From: Microvirga soli
GTDB taxonomy: Bacteria > Pseudomonadota > Alphaproteobacteria > Rhizobiales > Beijerinckiaceae
Assembly (NCBI RefSeq): GCF_016734765.1
Contig: NZ_JAERQE010000024.1
Location: forward strand, 1-64,000
Length of the DNA stretch: 64,000 nt
Direction: 5' to 3'
Positions within the stretch are counted from its first letter, which is position 1. Every line of letters starts with the position of its first letter. Below the pieces are notes generated by a model. It saw nothing but the letters and a program-made list of their open reading frames with translations, was not told the origin of the DNA and did no database searches. The translations under genes were made by a program, and so were the position numbers. This document shows, in pieces, positions 42,826-51,331 of this stretch.

Positions 42826-43580
42826 GCCTTGAGATCCATGACATCAGCAAAGCCTTCGGAGGCTTTCGCGCCCTCGACGGCGTCCGCCTGACCATCGAGA
42901 CCGGCAGCCTGTTCGGCATCATTGGTCCTAACGGGGCCGGGAAATCGACCCTGTTCTCGGTCGTATCGGGTTTCGCTCGTGCCGATGAGGGGCAGATCCG
43001 GTTGGATGGACAGTCCCTCGACAGCCTGTCGCCTCCGGCGCGTGCGCGTGCCGGGATGGTTCGAACATTCCAGGTACCACGCGAGTTCCGGCATCTAACC
43101 GTTCGTGAGAACCTGATGGCGGCAGCGCCGAAGCAGACGGGGGAAAGCCTGTTGGGCCTTTTCTTTCGTCCAGGCCGGGTGCGTGAGGAGGAGGGGGCGA
43201 TCGCTGAACGTGTCAATCAGACGATCCGCTTTCTTAAACTGAGTGCAGTGGCGGATCAGCCCTCCGGAAAGCTATCGGGAGGTCAGAAGAAGCTGCTGGA
43301 ACTCGGCCGGGCGCTGATGGTCGAGCCGCGCCTGATCCTGCTGGACGAACCCTTTGCCGGCGTTAACCCTGTGCTGATCGGCGAAATCATGGAGCGGATT
43401 ACCGAACTCAACACGCGCGGAATTGGCTTTGCCATAATCGAGCACGACCTCGAGGCACTGACCCGCCTTGTGCCACAGCTCGCGGTCATGGATCGGGGCA
43501 AGGTCCTTGCGCAGGGTGCGCCGCAGGCGGTGCTCGACGATCCGCTCGTCCGGGAAGCGTATCTGGGAGGTGTCTCGTGA
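42822..43580 (+). CDS. Liv-type ABC transporter ATPase (LivG-like), set 2
   Basis: A 252-residue ATP-binding subunit. Walker A GPNGAGKST, signature LSGGQKK, Walker B LILLDEPFAGVNP and switch IIEHDLE. MVRTFQVPREFRHLTVRENLM is LivG-like. ATG at 42822 overlaps the permease stop; a far longer open frame (from 42258) runs out of frame through the permease gene and is not real. Confidence 0.9.
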   Translation: MSLEIHDISKAFGGFRALDGVRLTIETGSLFGIIGPNGAGKSTLFSVVSGFARADEGQIRLDGQSLDSLSPPARARAGMVRTFQVPREFRHLTVRENLMAAAPKQTGESLLGLFFRPGRVREEEGAIAERVNQTIRFLKLSAVADQPSGKLSGGQKKLLELGRALMVEPRLILLDEPFAGVNPVLIGEIMERITELNTRGIGFAIIEHDLEALTRLVPQLAVMDRGKVLAQGAPQAVLDDPLVREAYLGGVS

Positions 43581-44287
43581 CGCTGCTGGAAATCGATGAG
43601 GTTCGTGGCGGGTATTCCGAGGTGGATATTCTCAACGGCATTTCGCTCTCGCTGCAAGAAGGGGAGATCCTGACGGTCGCCGGGACGAACGGCGCCGGAA
43701 AATCGACGCTCGCAAAAGCGATCGTCGGCCTGTTGCCCCGTGTGCAGGGCCGTATCGTCTTTGAGGGAGCAGACCTGGCGTCGCTTCCGACCGAGGCTCG
43801 CATCGCGTGCGGCATCGGCTATGTGCCGCAGGTAGCGAACGTGTTCGGCTCCCTGAGCATCCTTGAGAATCTCCAAGTGGTTGTTGGGGTAAAGGATCAG
43901 GGCAAGCGGATTGCTGAGTTGTTCGGGGTGTTCCCGCTCCTGGGCGAGCGCAAGCGCACGCGGGCGGGCAGTCTCTCCGGCGGCGAACGTCAGCAACTGG
44001 CGTTTGCACGCGCGCTGATGACGCGCCCCCGCCTGATGATCCTCGACGAACCCACGGCAGCCCTTGCGCCGGCGAAGGTCGTGGACGCCTTCGAGCTGAT
44101 CCACCGGCTGCCAACCCTCGGTGTTTCGGTGCTCGTGGTGGAGCAGCGGGCCCGCCAGTCGCTTGCGATTTCCGACCGAGGCTGCATCTTGGATGGAGGA
44201 CGGGTTGCTCTTGCCGGCGAGGCGGCGAACTTGCTGGCAGATGATCGAGCCGCCGAGCTCTATCTGGGACGAGCTACACATGGATGA
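43577..44287 (+). CDS. Liv-type ABC transporter ATPase (LivF-like), set 2
   Basis: A 236-residue ATP-binding subunit starting with GTG inside the previous stop. Walker A GTNGAGKST (Thr replaces the usual Pro), LSGGERQQ signature, Walker B MILDEPTAALAP, and VVEQRARQ. GIGYVPQVANVFGSLSILENL is LivF-like. It completes a binding protein, two permeases and two ATPases set. The gene order (binding protein first) differs from set 1 (ATPases first), so the two sets are not a recent tandem duplication. Confidence 0.9.
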   Translation: MTLLEIDEVRGGYSEVDILNGISLSLQEGEILTVAGTNGAGKSTLAKAIVGLLPRVQGRIVFEGADLASLPTEARIACGIGYVPQVANVFGSLSILENLQVVVGVKDQGKRIAELFGVFPLLGERKRTRAGSLSGGERQQLAFARALMTRPRLMILDEPTAALAPAKVVDAFELIHRLPTLGVSVLVVEQRARQSLAISDRGCILDGGRVALAGEAANLLADDRAAELYLGRATHG

Positions 44288-44368
44288 AGAACAGAACTGA
44301 CTAGGCCGGCGCATCGCGGATCAGGGTAACGCATCGGCTCATATGCCGAACTTGTCGCGCCCTCGCTG

Positions 44369-45145
44369 TCAAGCCAGGAACTCAATCACCGTCGAGGCAA
44401 AGGCTTCTGGCTGCTCAATGTTCGAGATATGAGCCGCATCAAAGAATACCGCGTTGGAATTTCTGATCGATGATGCGATCAACTGACCGTCCGCCGGTTT
44501 AGTTGCTGGCTCACGCGAGCCGATGATAACCAGAACCGAGTTGGTGATGCTGCGGATTGCTGTCCGTTGATCCATGTCGCGGATAGCTGCACAACATCCC
44601 GTATAACCCTCGACCGAGGTCCGCAGAATCATGGCGCGCATGCGATCCATGGTGGCAGGCGCGACTTGTCGGAAATGCTCAGGAAACCAGCGTTCAATCG
44701 TCGGCTCGACGAGTGCCTCTATTCCATCTCGCCGTGCTGTTTCAATACGCCCGTTCCACAGTTCGACCGGTCCCATGTAGGCAGCCGTGTTGGCGAGCAC
44801 CGCTTTGTCGATGCGCTCTGGCGCATGTGTCAGCATCCACATGCCAACCATTCCGCCGAGAGACAGCCCGCACCAGTGCGCCCTCTTGATCCCGAGCGCA
44901 TCCATGACGCCGATGGCGTCCCGGCCGAGTTGTTCTATGGAATACGGTTCTGCCGAGACGACACTGCTGCCATGGCCGCGCTGATCGTAGCGGACTACAC
45001 GAAACCGCTGGGACCAGACCGACACCTGATCGTCCCACATGGAGAGGTCGGAGCTGAGCGAATTTGAAAGAAGAAGAACCGGCGCGGTCGCAGGTCCATC
45101 AAGTTTCACGGAAAAATTATCCCCATTTACGCGGATAACTGCCAT
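44369..45145 (-). CDS. Alpha/beta hydrolase, 3-oxoadipate enol-lactonase-like
   Basis: A 258-residue alpha/beta hydrolase. The nucleophile elbow is GLSLGG with Ser95; the oxyanion region and LLLSNSLSSDLSMWDDQ plus YDQRGHGSS match PcaD-like enzymes. The catalytic His is in FFDAAHISNIEQP near the C terminus. PcaD hydrolyses 3-oxoadipate enol-lactone in the beta-ketoadipate pathway, but no other pca genes are here, so the substrate may be another ester or lactone. It converges on the second transporter set. Confidence 0.8.
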   Translation of the reverse strand: MAVIRVNGDNFSVKLDGPATAPVLLLSNSLSSDLSMWDDQVSVWSQRFRVVRYDQRGHGSSVVSAEPYSIEQLGRDAIGVMDALGIKRAHWCGLSLGGMVGMWMLTHAPERIDKAVLANTAAYMGPVELWNGRIETARRDGIEALVEPTIERWFPEHFRQVAPATMDRMRAMILRTSVEGYTGCCAAIRDMDQRTAIRSITNSVLVIIGSREPATKPADGQLIASSIRNSNAVFFDAAHISNIEQPEAFASTVIEFLA

Positions 45146-45278
45146 GATCGCAGGTCCCTTAGTTTAGTCGACCCTGAATAACCCACAACTGATTGAGGTT
45201 GAAGGATTCTTCACCTTTGCGAAGCATTGTAGAATGCCGGCATCTGGGAAGTGCCCCGATCAAAACCGGTGTTTTGCC

Positions 45279-45371
45279 ATGGGACCCAAGCCGACGATGC
45301 TGAGCTCCGGCGATCTCTACCGCAGCCGCCTCGACCAGATCCTCGACCACCGTCACGAGCTGTTTCGCCTG
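45279..45371 (+). pseudogene. 5' fragment of an IS5-type transposase
   Basis: The first 31 codons (starting MGPKP, then SGDLYRSRLDQILDHRHELFRLG) resemble the N terminus of IS5-family transposases. The reading is cut by the left end of the IS6-type element at 45372, and no continuation is found on the other side. It is thus a remnant of an older insertion interrupted or deleted by the IS6-type element. The family call rests on a short segment. Confidence 0.5.
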
Positions 45372-46183
45372 GGCCTTGTTGCATTAACTCGGAAAGGGCA
45401 AGACGGACCCAGTTGATTGAGGCACTCAGGCCGAAAGGCCGAAGAGCTGGTTCACCAGACGGATTTCGCCTGTTACGCCGGGCTGTGTCCGGACGCAATG
45501 GCTGCGGCGGATCATGCGCATAACCTCAAAGCCCTTCAGGGTCGCAGAAGCGGTTTTCATTCTCTGGAAGCCGCGCGTCGGCCGGATAAGACGCTTGAGC
45601 GCTCCGTGATCCGCCTCGATGATGTTGTTGAGATATTTTGAGGTGCGGTGTTCCACATCCCTCGACAGCAGGCCTTCGCACTGCAGGCGCCGGATCGCCT
45701 TCGGATAGGACGCCAGTTTGTCGGTTGTGATCGAGGATGGGGGATAGTCGCTCACCGCCTTCAGGGCTTTGCGCATGAAGCGATAAGCCGCTCCCGTATC
45801 GCGCCGTTCAGACAACATGAAGTCGATCAACTGCCCATGCTTGTCGACCGCACGAAACAGATACTTCCATTTCCCGCCAACCCGCACATAGGTCTCGTCA
45901 ACCCGCCACGATTCAGATCGATAGCCCTGATATTGGCGAACTCGCTTTTCAAGCTCTGGGGCATAGCGCTGTACCCAACGAAAGAGGGTGGATGGGTCTA
46001 CTTTGACACCGCGCTCCTGCATCATCTCAGACAGATCGCGATAGCTGATCCCGTACTTGCAGTACCAGCGCACGCACAGCAGGATGATCTCGACGGGAAA
46101 ACGGCGGCGCTTGAACAGAGACAATGGAGCGGCTCCTTAGACAGCCGCCCCGGTTAAACTGCCAAGGTTAATGCAACGGAACC
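45372..46183. mobile_element. IS6-family insertion sequence with intact transposase
   Basis: An 812-base element. The left end GGCCTTGTTGCATTAAC and the right end in reverse, GGTTCCGTTGCATTAAC, are related inverted repeats, and the GTTGCA core recalls IS26/IS6 ends. The single transposase gene lies on the minus strand. Flanking 8-base sequences do not match, and different genes are broken on each side, so recombination or deletion has occurred around it. It is a different subgroup from the elements at 21314 and 48878. Confidence 0.85.
45426..46124 (-). CDS. IS6-family transposase
   Basis: A 232-residue DDE transposase. An N-terminal HTH region (RFPVEIILLCVRWYCKYGISYRDLSEMM) precedes the catalytic core: first Asp in SWRVDETYVRVGGKWKYLFRAVD, second Asp in SSITTDKLASYPKA, and Glu in NNIIEADHGALKRL. 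Length and motifs are standard for IS6/IS26. The reading is uninterrupted, so the element may still be mobile by replicative transposition. Confidence 0.93.
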   Translation of the reverse strand: MSLFKRRRFPVEIILLCVRWYCKYGISYRDLSEMMQERGVKVDPSTLFRWVQRYAPELEKRVRQYQGYRSESWRVDETYVRVGGKWKYLFRAVDKHGQLIDFMLSERRDTGAAYRFMRKALKAVSDYPPSSITTDKLASYPKAIRRLQCEGLLSRDVEHRTSKYLNNIIEADHGALKRLIRPTRGFQRMKTASATLKGFEVMRMIRRSHCVRTQPGVTGEIRLVNQLFGLSA

Positions 46184-47553
46184 GACATTGGCAACCCTCA
46201 AGGCCCGGTGGGGCAAGATCGTCCGCCCCCTCATCGCAGAGCATCACGGCCGTCTGGTGAAACTGATGGGTGATGGTGTGCTCGTCGAATTCGGCAGCGC
46301 TGTCGACGCCGTCCAATGTGCGATCACATGGCAGGAGCAGATGGCACAGGCCAACGGGGGCCTTCCAGAAGCGAGCTGGATCTTATTGCGGATCGGCATC
46401 AATCTTGGAGACGTCATCATCGAGGAGGGTGATCTCTTCGGCGACGGCGTCAATGTGGCGGCCCGCTTGGAGAGCTTGGCCGAGCCAGGAGGAATCTGCC
46501 TGTCCGGCAGTGTCTACGACCAGGTCAAGCGCAAGCTCCCGACCGACTTTGCTGCCCTTGGTCCGCAGATGCTCAAGAACATTGCGGAGCCGGTGCATGT
46601 CTACCGGATCAGGCTCGGCAACTCGGCCAAGCCAGTAACAGCCAGCCAGGTCGATGAGCCCTTGGCGCTCCCAGCCAAGCCCTCGATTGCGGTCCTTCCC
46701 TTTACGAACATGAGCCAAGACACGGAACAGGAGACCTTCGTCGATGGCCTGACCGAGGATCTCATCACGGATCTGTCGCGCCATTCCGAACTGTTCGTCA
46801 TCGCACGCCACTCGACCTTCGCCTATAAAGGCAAGGCCGCCGATGTCCGTCAGATCGCTCGCGATCTCGGGGTGCGCTACCTCCTTGAGGGCAGCGCCCG
46901 ACGGGCGGCTGAGCGGGTGCGCATCAACGCCCAGCTTGTTGATGTCAGCAGTGGCGAGCACCTGTGGGCAGAGCGATTTGACCGCGAACTTGAAGATATC
47001 TTCCGTGTCCAGGATGAGGTGATCGGTCGGATTGTGGAGGCTCTGCTTGGCCGGCTCGTGGCACCGCCTCCGCGGATCCGGCCCACAGACCTGAGGGCGT
47101 ACGATCTGTGCGTGCGCGCGCGGGCACTGGTCGGAAGGTCGCCAGAAGCAGAGCGCGAAGCCACCCTATTGCTTGAACAGGCCATTGCCCTCGATCCTGG
47201 TTATGCCGAGGCATATCGATGGCTGGCCTTCAATCTTTGGACAACGTGGGTGCACTGTGGTGGTCCCATCGAGCCGAATCGGCATCGAGCTGTTGAGTTG
47301 GCAGAGAGAGCGGTTGCGTTCGACCCGCATGACGCGGGTAGCCGTTGGGTTCTCGGCCTTCTGTTGGCGTATGAGGGACGCTGGTCAGAATCGGATGCAG
47401 AGTATGCGACCGCGCTGAAGCTCGATCCGAACCATGCCGACGCCTGGGCGATGCAGTCTGAGCTTCTGACGTACAATGGACAGTCCACCGCTGCCATCGA
47501 AGGAGTTCAGAAAGCGCTTCGCCTGAATCCACATCCGGCGGGATGGTACTACG
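46184..47553 (+). pseudogene. Class III adenylate cyclase/TolB-like/TPR protein, truncated at both ends
   Basis: The open frame (TTG at 46188 to a stop at 47597) starts inside a class III cyclase domain. The N-terminal metal-binding part (normally ILAADVVGYSRLM) is missing, while LVKLMGDGVLVEFGSAVDAV and LRIGINLGDVI, GDGVNVAARLESLA are present. A TolB-like domain (PSIAVLPFTNMSQDTEQETFVDGL) and TPRs (LLEQAIALDPGYAEAYRWLA, AEYATALKLDPNHADAW) follow. The 5' end is cut by the IS6-type element, and the last 14 codons from 47554 are read from the end of a small mobile element. Cyclase activity is lost. Confidence 0.85.
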
Positions 47554-47697
47554 GCATCGTCAACTTAACGCTTTTAGTTGCGCTTGCCAGTGTTTAGGTC
47601 CGGAGCGGGGCCACGCATTTTCAATAGTTTAGACCCATGGCGGAATAGCTGGAGAACTGCGGAAAACGGCCTCTACTCAGTTAAGTTGACGGTGCCC
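47554..47697. mobile_element. Small non-autonomous element with IS6-type ends
   Basis: About 144 bases bounded by GGCATCGTCAACTTAAC (47554-47570) and, in reverse, GGCACCGTCAACTTAAC (47680-47696): 16 of 17 positions match. These ends are the same type as those of the elements at 21314 and 48878. No ORF lies inside. It is likely an internally deleted derivative or MITE mobilised by that transposase. It separates two truncated genes, so it, or the element it came from, probably caused the deletion. Confidence 0.7.
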
Positions 47698-47698
47698 C

Positions 47699-47944
47699 AT
47701 GGCCTGCCGGCGAACGGACGAGGCGATCTTCCAAACGGTTATCCGCCAGGTTGACGACATTGTCCTTGTCACGGACGATGAAATGCAGGCTGCGGCCCGT
47801 TGGCTCTGGTTTGAATTCGGCATTGCCGCCGATCTGTCGGGAGCGGCATCGATCGCCGCCTTGAAGGCCGGGAAGGTTCCGCGTTCAGCAAACGATCACG
47901 TTTGCGCCTTGATCTGTGGCGCAGGAACAGATGGGATGGCATAA
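47699..47944 (+). pseudogene. C-terminal fragment of a PLP-dependent dehydratase-like enzyme
   Basis: Eighty-one codons. VTDDEMQAAARWLWFEFGIAADLSGAASIAALKAGKV and VCALICGAGTDG are typical of the last part of fold-type II PLP enzymes such as threonine dehydratase or threonine synthase-like proteins, including the GCGN-like loop (here GAGTD). The larger N-terminal part with the PLP lysine is absent, removed at the element end directly upstream. The ATG at the beginning is accidental. Confidence 0.7.
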
Positions 47945-48046
47945 ATGGAAGCCGCATGAGACCATCATGCGGGTTGCATCTAGAGACCGCATGCTGCCAG
48001 GCGGCGGGAGAATGGCTCACGAGACTAGGAAGGTAAGGGGTTATCG

Positions 48047-48811
48047 ATGACACAAGTCCTGTGGCAAAACCTTACGGCCGCTGAGCTGCGCGACCGTGCC
48101 GGCCGCGGAGCCATCGTGCTCCTGCCTGTCGCATCCACCGAGCAACACGGGCCGCATCTTGCCACGGGTGTCGACGATGTCCTCTGCTCGGAGGTTTGCC
48201 GCCGGGCTGCGCTGAAGCTTGCAGGCCAGAACGCCCCAGCGGTCGTCGCACCGACAATTGGAATCGGCCTTGCCGAGCACCACATGGCTTTTGGCGGCAG
48301 TCTCACGCTTACCCTGCCAACGTACCACGCGCTCCTGCGCGATCTATGCGGCTCCATCCTGCGAGCCGGGTTTGGCAGGATACTGATCGTCAATGGGCAC
48401 GGCGGCAACATGAGCGCCCTGAATGCCTTGACGGTTGAACTCACGCGGGAGCTGACAGCGCCGATCGCCACCACATCCTACTGGCTTCTCGCCGATGAAG
48501 CATTCGCAGAGATCCTTGAGGATCAGCAGTCCGTCCTGCACGCCTGCGAGGCCGAGACCTCGATGATGATGGCAGTTCGGCCAGATCTGGTCGACGTCGC
48601 AGAACTACCCAATGCCCTGGGGCCACAGGCAAGCGGAGCGGGTTCTGTGCTGAGTCCGCCATTGCACCGCTGGCGATCATTTCAAGAGTTCGCCCCGACC
48701 GGGGTGATCGGTGATGCCCGTCGCTCTTCGGCTGCCAAGGGCGAGCGTCTCCTGGAGGCGGCCTCAAGCGCCCTTGCAGACCAACTGGCCCTCGGCAAAC
48801 CGTGGAACTGA
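48047..48811 (+). CDS. Creatininase-family amidohydrolase
   Basis: A 254-residue creatininase-type enzyme. Metal-binding signature residues are visible in STEQHGPHLATGVDD (Glu32, His34, Asp43 region), VNGHGGNMSAL and HACEAETSMM. The family includes creatinine amidohydrolase, FAPy deformylase and mycofactocin protein MftE; this one stands alone, so the substrate is unknown. The ribosome-binding site is AGGTAAGGGG. It is intact although surrounded by broken genes and lies between two IS-derived units, so it may have been carried in with them. Confidence 0.85.
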   Translation: MTQVLWQNLTAAELRDRAGRGAIVLLPVASTEQHGPHLATGVDDVLCSEVCRRAALKLAGQNAPAVVAPTIGIGLAEHHMAFGGSLTLTLPTYHALLRDLCGSILRAGFGRILIVNGHGGNMSALNALTVELTRELTAPIATTSYWLLADEAFAEILEDQQSVLHACEAETSMMMAVRPDLVDVAELPNALGPQASGAGSVLSPPLHRWRSFQEFAPTGVIGDARRSSAAKGERLLEAASSALADQLALGKPWN

Positions 48812-48877
48812 ATATCTCTTAACTTCTCTCAGCCCCTTCACAGTGGATCAGTATGGATGGTCGAGATCAATTCCACC

Positions 48878-49640
48878 GGTACCGTCAATTTAACCGAAGA
48901 GTGACCTGGACCGGGCTATCCGTGAGGCATGACCCCGACCCGTGCCCCTCGTTACGCCCGCCACCGCTTTCCAGCCGAAGTGATCAGCCATGCCGTCTGG
49001 CTGTACTTTCGCTTTCCGCTCAGCTTGCGCATGGTCGAGGAGATGCTGGCCGCCCGAGGGATTGAGGTGAGCTATGAGACGGTGCGGCAGTGGGCGCTGA
49101 AGTTCGGCCAGGGCTTTGCCAATCAGATCCGCAGGCGTCTTCCGGCAACCGGGGACAAATGGCACCTTGATGAGGTCTTGATCACTATCGCGGGCCGGAA
49201 GCATTGGCTCTGGCGCGCCGTCGACCAGCATGGGCTCGTGCTTGATATTCTGGTTCAGAGCCGGCGCAATGCCAAAGCAGCCAAGCGATTGCTGCGCAAG
49301 CTGCTGAAGAAGCAGGGCATCGCTCCGCGCGTGATGATCACCGACAAACTGGCCAGCTACGGCGCGGCCAAGCGAGAGATCATGCCGGGTGTCGAGCATC
49401 GCAAGCATCGGGGTTTGAACAACCGAGCAGAAAACAGTCATCAGCCGATCCGACGGCGAGAGCGCATCATGAAGCGCTTCAAATCAGCCGGGCAGGCGCA
49501 ACGCTTCCTCTCGGTTCATGATCAGGTCGCGAACCTCTTCCGCCGCCCTGCCAACACCAACGCTGCTGATCATCGAACAGCCCAAGCCTGGGCCATCATG
49601 ACCTGGAAGAACATCACAGGTGCCGCGGCTGGATTCTGGG
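48878..49640. mobile_element. IS6-family-like insertion sequence, copy 2 (right end lost)
   Basis: The left inverted repeat GGTACCGTCAATTTAAC (48878-48894) matches copy 1 and the small element. The transposase gene follows, but no right inverted repeat was found before the ureidoglycolate-lyase-like gene. Similarity with copy 1 fades at about codon 235 of the transposase (near 49640), so the right boundary is approximate. The element is therefore an end-deleted copy, unable to move on its own. Confidence 0.75.
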
Positions 49641-50341
49641 GTCGGAACAAGAACTGCTTCCAAACACACGCTAAGCTAGAACGAACCGCGAACCGCCGTT
49701 TTCGCCCGGTCGACTCATGCAGCTCGTGCCAAGGGCTGCGGCAGCCGCAAGAGGCGGAATCCATCGACCTCAGATTTGCCGGGCACGTCGAAGGGGAAGG
49801 AATGGGCATGTCAATCAATAATGCGGTGAGCATTCATCGTCCCGACTCGATTGCCGTTGCTCCATTCGGCTGGATGCTTGGTAAGCCATATCCACCAGAA
49901 GCCGGTGCCACAGCCTACCGGAGCACTGCGACTGCCTTTTGGCAGGAGCATCTGTTCGATCCAGGACTGGATGGGGAAGTAGAGGTCCTTTGGGTGACCT
50001 ATAACGATGCTAGTCAGGCAATCGATCGCTTAGAGGTTCATCATCTGACCGAGCAAGCGGTCGTACCGCTCATCGGGGAGATTATTCAAGTCGTAGCCTT
50101 GAGTGACGGAGAGGGTGCTCCCGATCTCGCCACTGTCCGGGCCTTTCACTTGTCTCCTGGGGTCGGAACTTGCATGCATGCCGGCGTTTGGCATGCGACC
50201 CGAACCATCGGGCCGGAAGCCACATGCCTAATGTTAACCCGCCGATCAACAACGGTTGAACTTATCGGTCACCTTGCCAATGCTCATCCGGCGCGGGAGA
50301 CAAGTCTCAGAGACATACAACAGATACACATGACAAGGTGA
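48929..50341 (+). CDS. IS6-type transposase in frame with ureidoglycolate-lyase-like protein
   Basis: A single 470-codon open frame. Residues 1 to about 235 are a complete IS6-type transposase: RFPAEVISHAVWLYFRFPLSL, first Asp in KWHLDEVLITIAGRKHWLWRAVD, second in VMITDKLASYGAAK, Glu in LNNRAENSHQPIRR. After a 55-residue spacer of unrelated composition, residues 294-470 are an AllA-like protein. The transposase stop and right element end have been deleted, creating the fusion. Whether a 470-residue protein is made is unknown; the downstream part has its own ribosome-binding site. Confidence 0.8.
   Translation: MTPTRAPRYARHRFPAEVISHAVWLYFRFPLSLRMVEEMLAARGIEVSYETVRQWALKFGQGFANQIRRRLPATGDKWHLDEVLITIAGRKHWLWRAVDQHGLVLDILVQSRRNAKAAKRLLRKLLKKQGIAPRVMITDKLASYGAAKREIMPGVEHRKHRGLNNRAENSHQPIRRRERIMKRFKSAGQAQRFLSVHDQVANLFRRPANTNAADHRTAQAWAIMTWKNITGAAAGFWGRNKNCFQTHAKLERTANRRFRPVDSCSSCQGLRQPQEAESIDLRFAGHVEGEGMGMSINNAVSIHRPDSIAVAPFGWMLGKPYPPEAGATAYRSTATAFWQEHLFDPGLDGEVEVLWVTYNDASQAIDRLEVHHLTEQAVVPLIGEIIQVVALSDGEGAPDLATVRAFHLSPGVGTCMHAGVWHATRTIGPEATCLMLTRRSTTVELIGHLANAHPARETSLRDIQQIHMTR
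49808..50341 (+). CDS. Ureidoglycolate lyase-like protein (AllA family)
   Basis: A 177-residue protein resembling the AllA/ureidoglycolate lyase family: an N-terminal IAVAPFGWMLGKP segment, a cupin-like core, EIIQVVALSDGEGAPDLATVRAF, and GTCMHAGVWHATRTIG near the active-site His. AllA splits ureidoglycolate to glyoxylate and urea in allantoin use; homologues act on related ureido acids. The ATG at 49808 follows GGGGAAGG by 7 bases; ATG at 49802 is also possible. The same frame continues upstream into a transposase. Near a creatininase-family gene it may belong to nitrogen-compound breakdown. Confidence 0.7.
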   Translation: MSINNAVSIHRPDSIAVAPFGWMLGKPYPPEAGATAYRSTATAFWQEHLFDPGLDGEVEVLWVTYNDASQAIDRLEVHHLTEQAVVPLIGEIIQVVALSDGEGAPDLATVRAFHLSPGVGTCMHAGVWHATRTIGPEATCLMLTRRSTTVELIGHLANAHPARETSLRDIQQIHMTR

Positions 50342-50488
50342 GATCAGCAAAAAGGCCGGGAGCACAGTCGGAATCGGCCAGTAGAATTTAGTTCTATGCC
50401 AATATAAGGAAAGCAGGTTTGTCACATGCACCTTGGTGCTCCGACAATATGGTGCCTCCTCACAGCAAGTCATCAAAGGTTGAAAATC

Positions 50489-51292
50489 TTGGACTTCTCT
50501 TTCTGGGCGCTTCTTGTCATGAAGATGCTGACCAGCGCGGCGATCGTTGTTGGAGCATCGCTGGTGGTGGAGCGAAGCGGGCCGTTCTTAGGCGCTATGA
50601 TTGTGACCCTGCCGATTTCGGCTGGACCAGCCTATGTGTTTCTAGCTCTTGATCATGGTTCTGGTTTCATAGCAGCTAGCGCCTTGGCTGGCCTGCCCGT
50701 CTCTGCAGCGACGGTCATCTACATGGTTGTCTATGCTGCCCTTGCTCAACGGTTTGGAGTTCTGCCGAGCGTCGGCTCTGCATTAGGAGTCTGGGTCATC
50801 GCCATAGCGGCTATTCTCAAGTGGCAATGGTCTCTTGGGAGTGCTCTTGCACTGAACATGGCGGTATATGCTCTCGCCATACCGCTCACGCGCAAATTCT
50901 CCACTGCTGCCGTGCCCGTTGCTCCAAAGAAGCGTGCATGGGACGTTCCTTTCCGTGCCGCCTTGGTCATGACTGTTGTCGGCGTAACGCTCGTAGTAGG
51001 GAGGACGCTTGGTCCCTCGATCGCTGCCGCGGCTGCTTTGGCTCCTGTCGTCCTCATCAGCGTAGCTTTGATTCTGCAGCCACGTATGGGCGGCACGGCA
51101 GCGGCATCCGTGGTTGCCAATGGCGTGCCCGGTATGCTCGGCTTCGTAGGAGCGCTCAGTCTGCTGCATTTATGCGCCGTGCGCCTCGGAGCCGCCTTCG
51201 CGCTGATCTTAGCCTTGGCGGTCAGCATCGGGTGGAACGCTTCCTTGATTGCACTACGACGCTGGCGCTTGAGGGAGAGAGCCGGGATTTGA
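50489..51292 (+). CDS. Multi-pass membrane protein, unknown function
   Basis: A 267-residue protein with about eight hydrophobic helices and short loops (for example LTSAAIVVGASLVVERSGPFLGAMIVTLP and GLPVSAATVIYMVVYAALAQ). I do not recognise a named transporter family. The TTG at 50489 is favoured: AAAGG lies 9 bases upstream and the protein then starts LDFSFWALLVMKM; the ATG at 50426 adds an unlikely N terminus. It stands alone and faces the Old Yellow Enzyme gene. Confidence 0.65.
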   Translation: MDFSFWALLVMKMLTSAAIVVGASLVVERSGPFLGAMIVTLPISAGPAYVFLALDHGSGFIAASALAGLPVSAATVIYMVVYAALAQRFGVLPSVGSALGVWVIAIAAILKWQWSLGSALALNMAVYALAIPLTRKFSTAAVPVAPKKRAWDVPFRAALVMTVVGVTLVVGRTLGPSIAAAAALAPVVLISVALILQPRMGGTAAASVVANGVPGMLGFVGALSLLHLCAVRLGAAFALILALAVSIGWNASLIALRRWRLRERAGI

Positions 51293-51331
51293 TCATCCCA
51301 GCTTTCGTTAATCTGCCTGTTGGAAAGCTGT

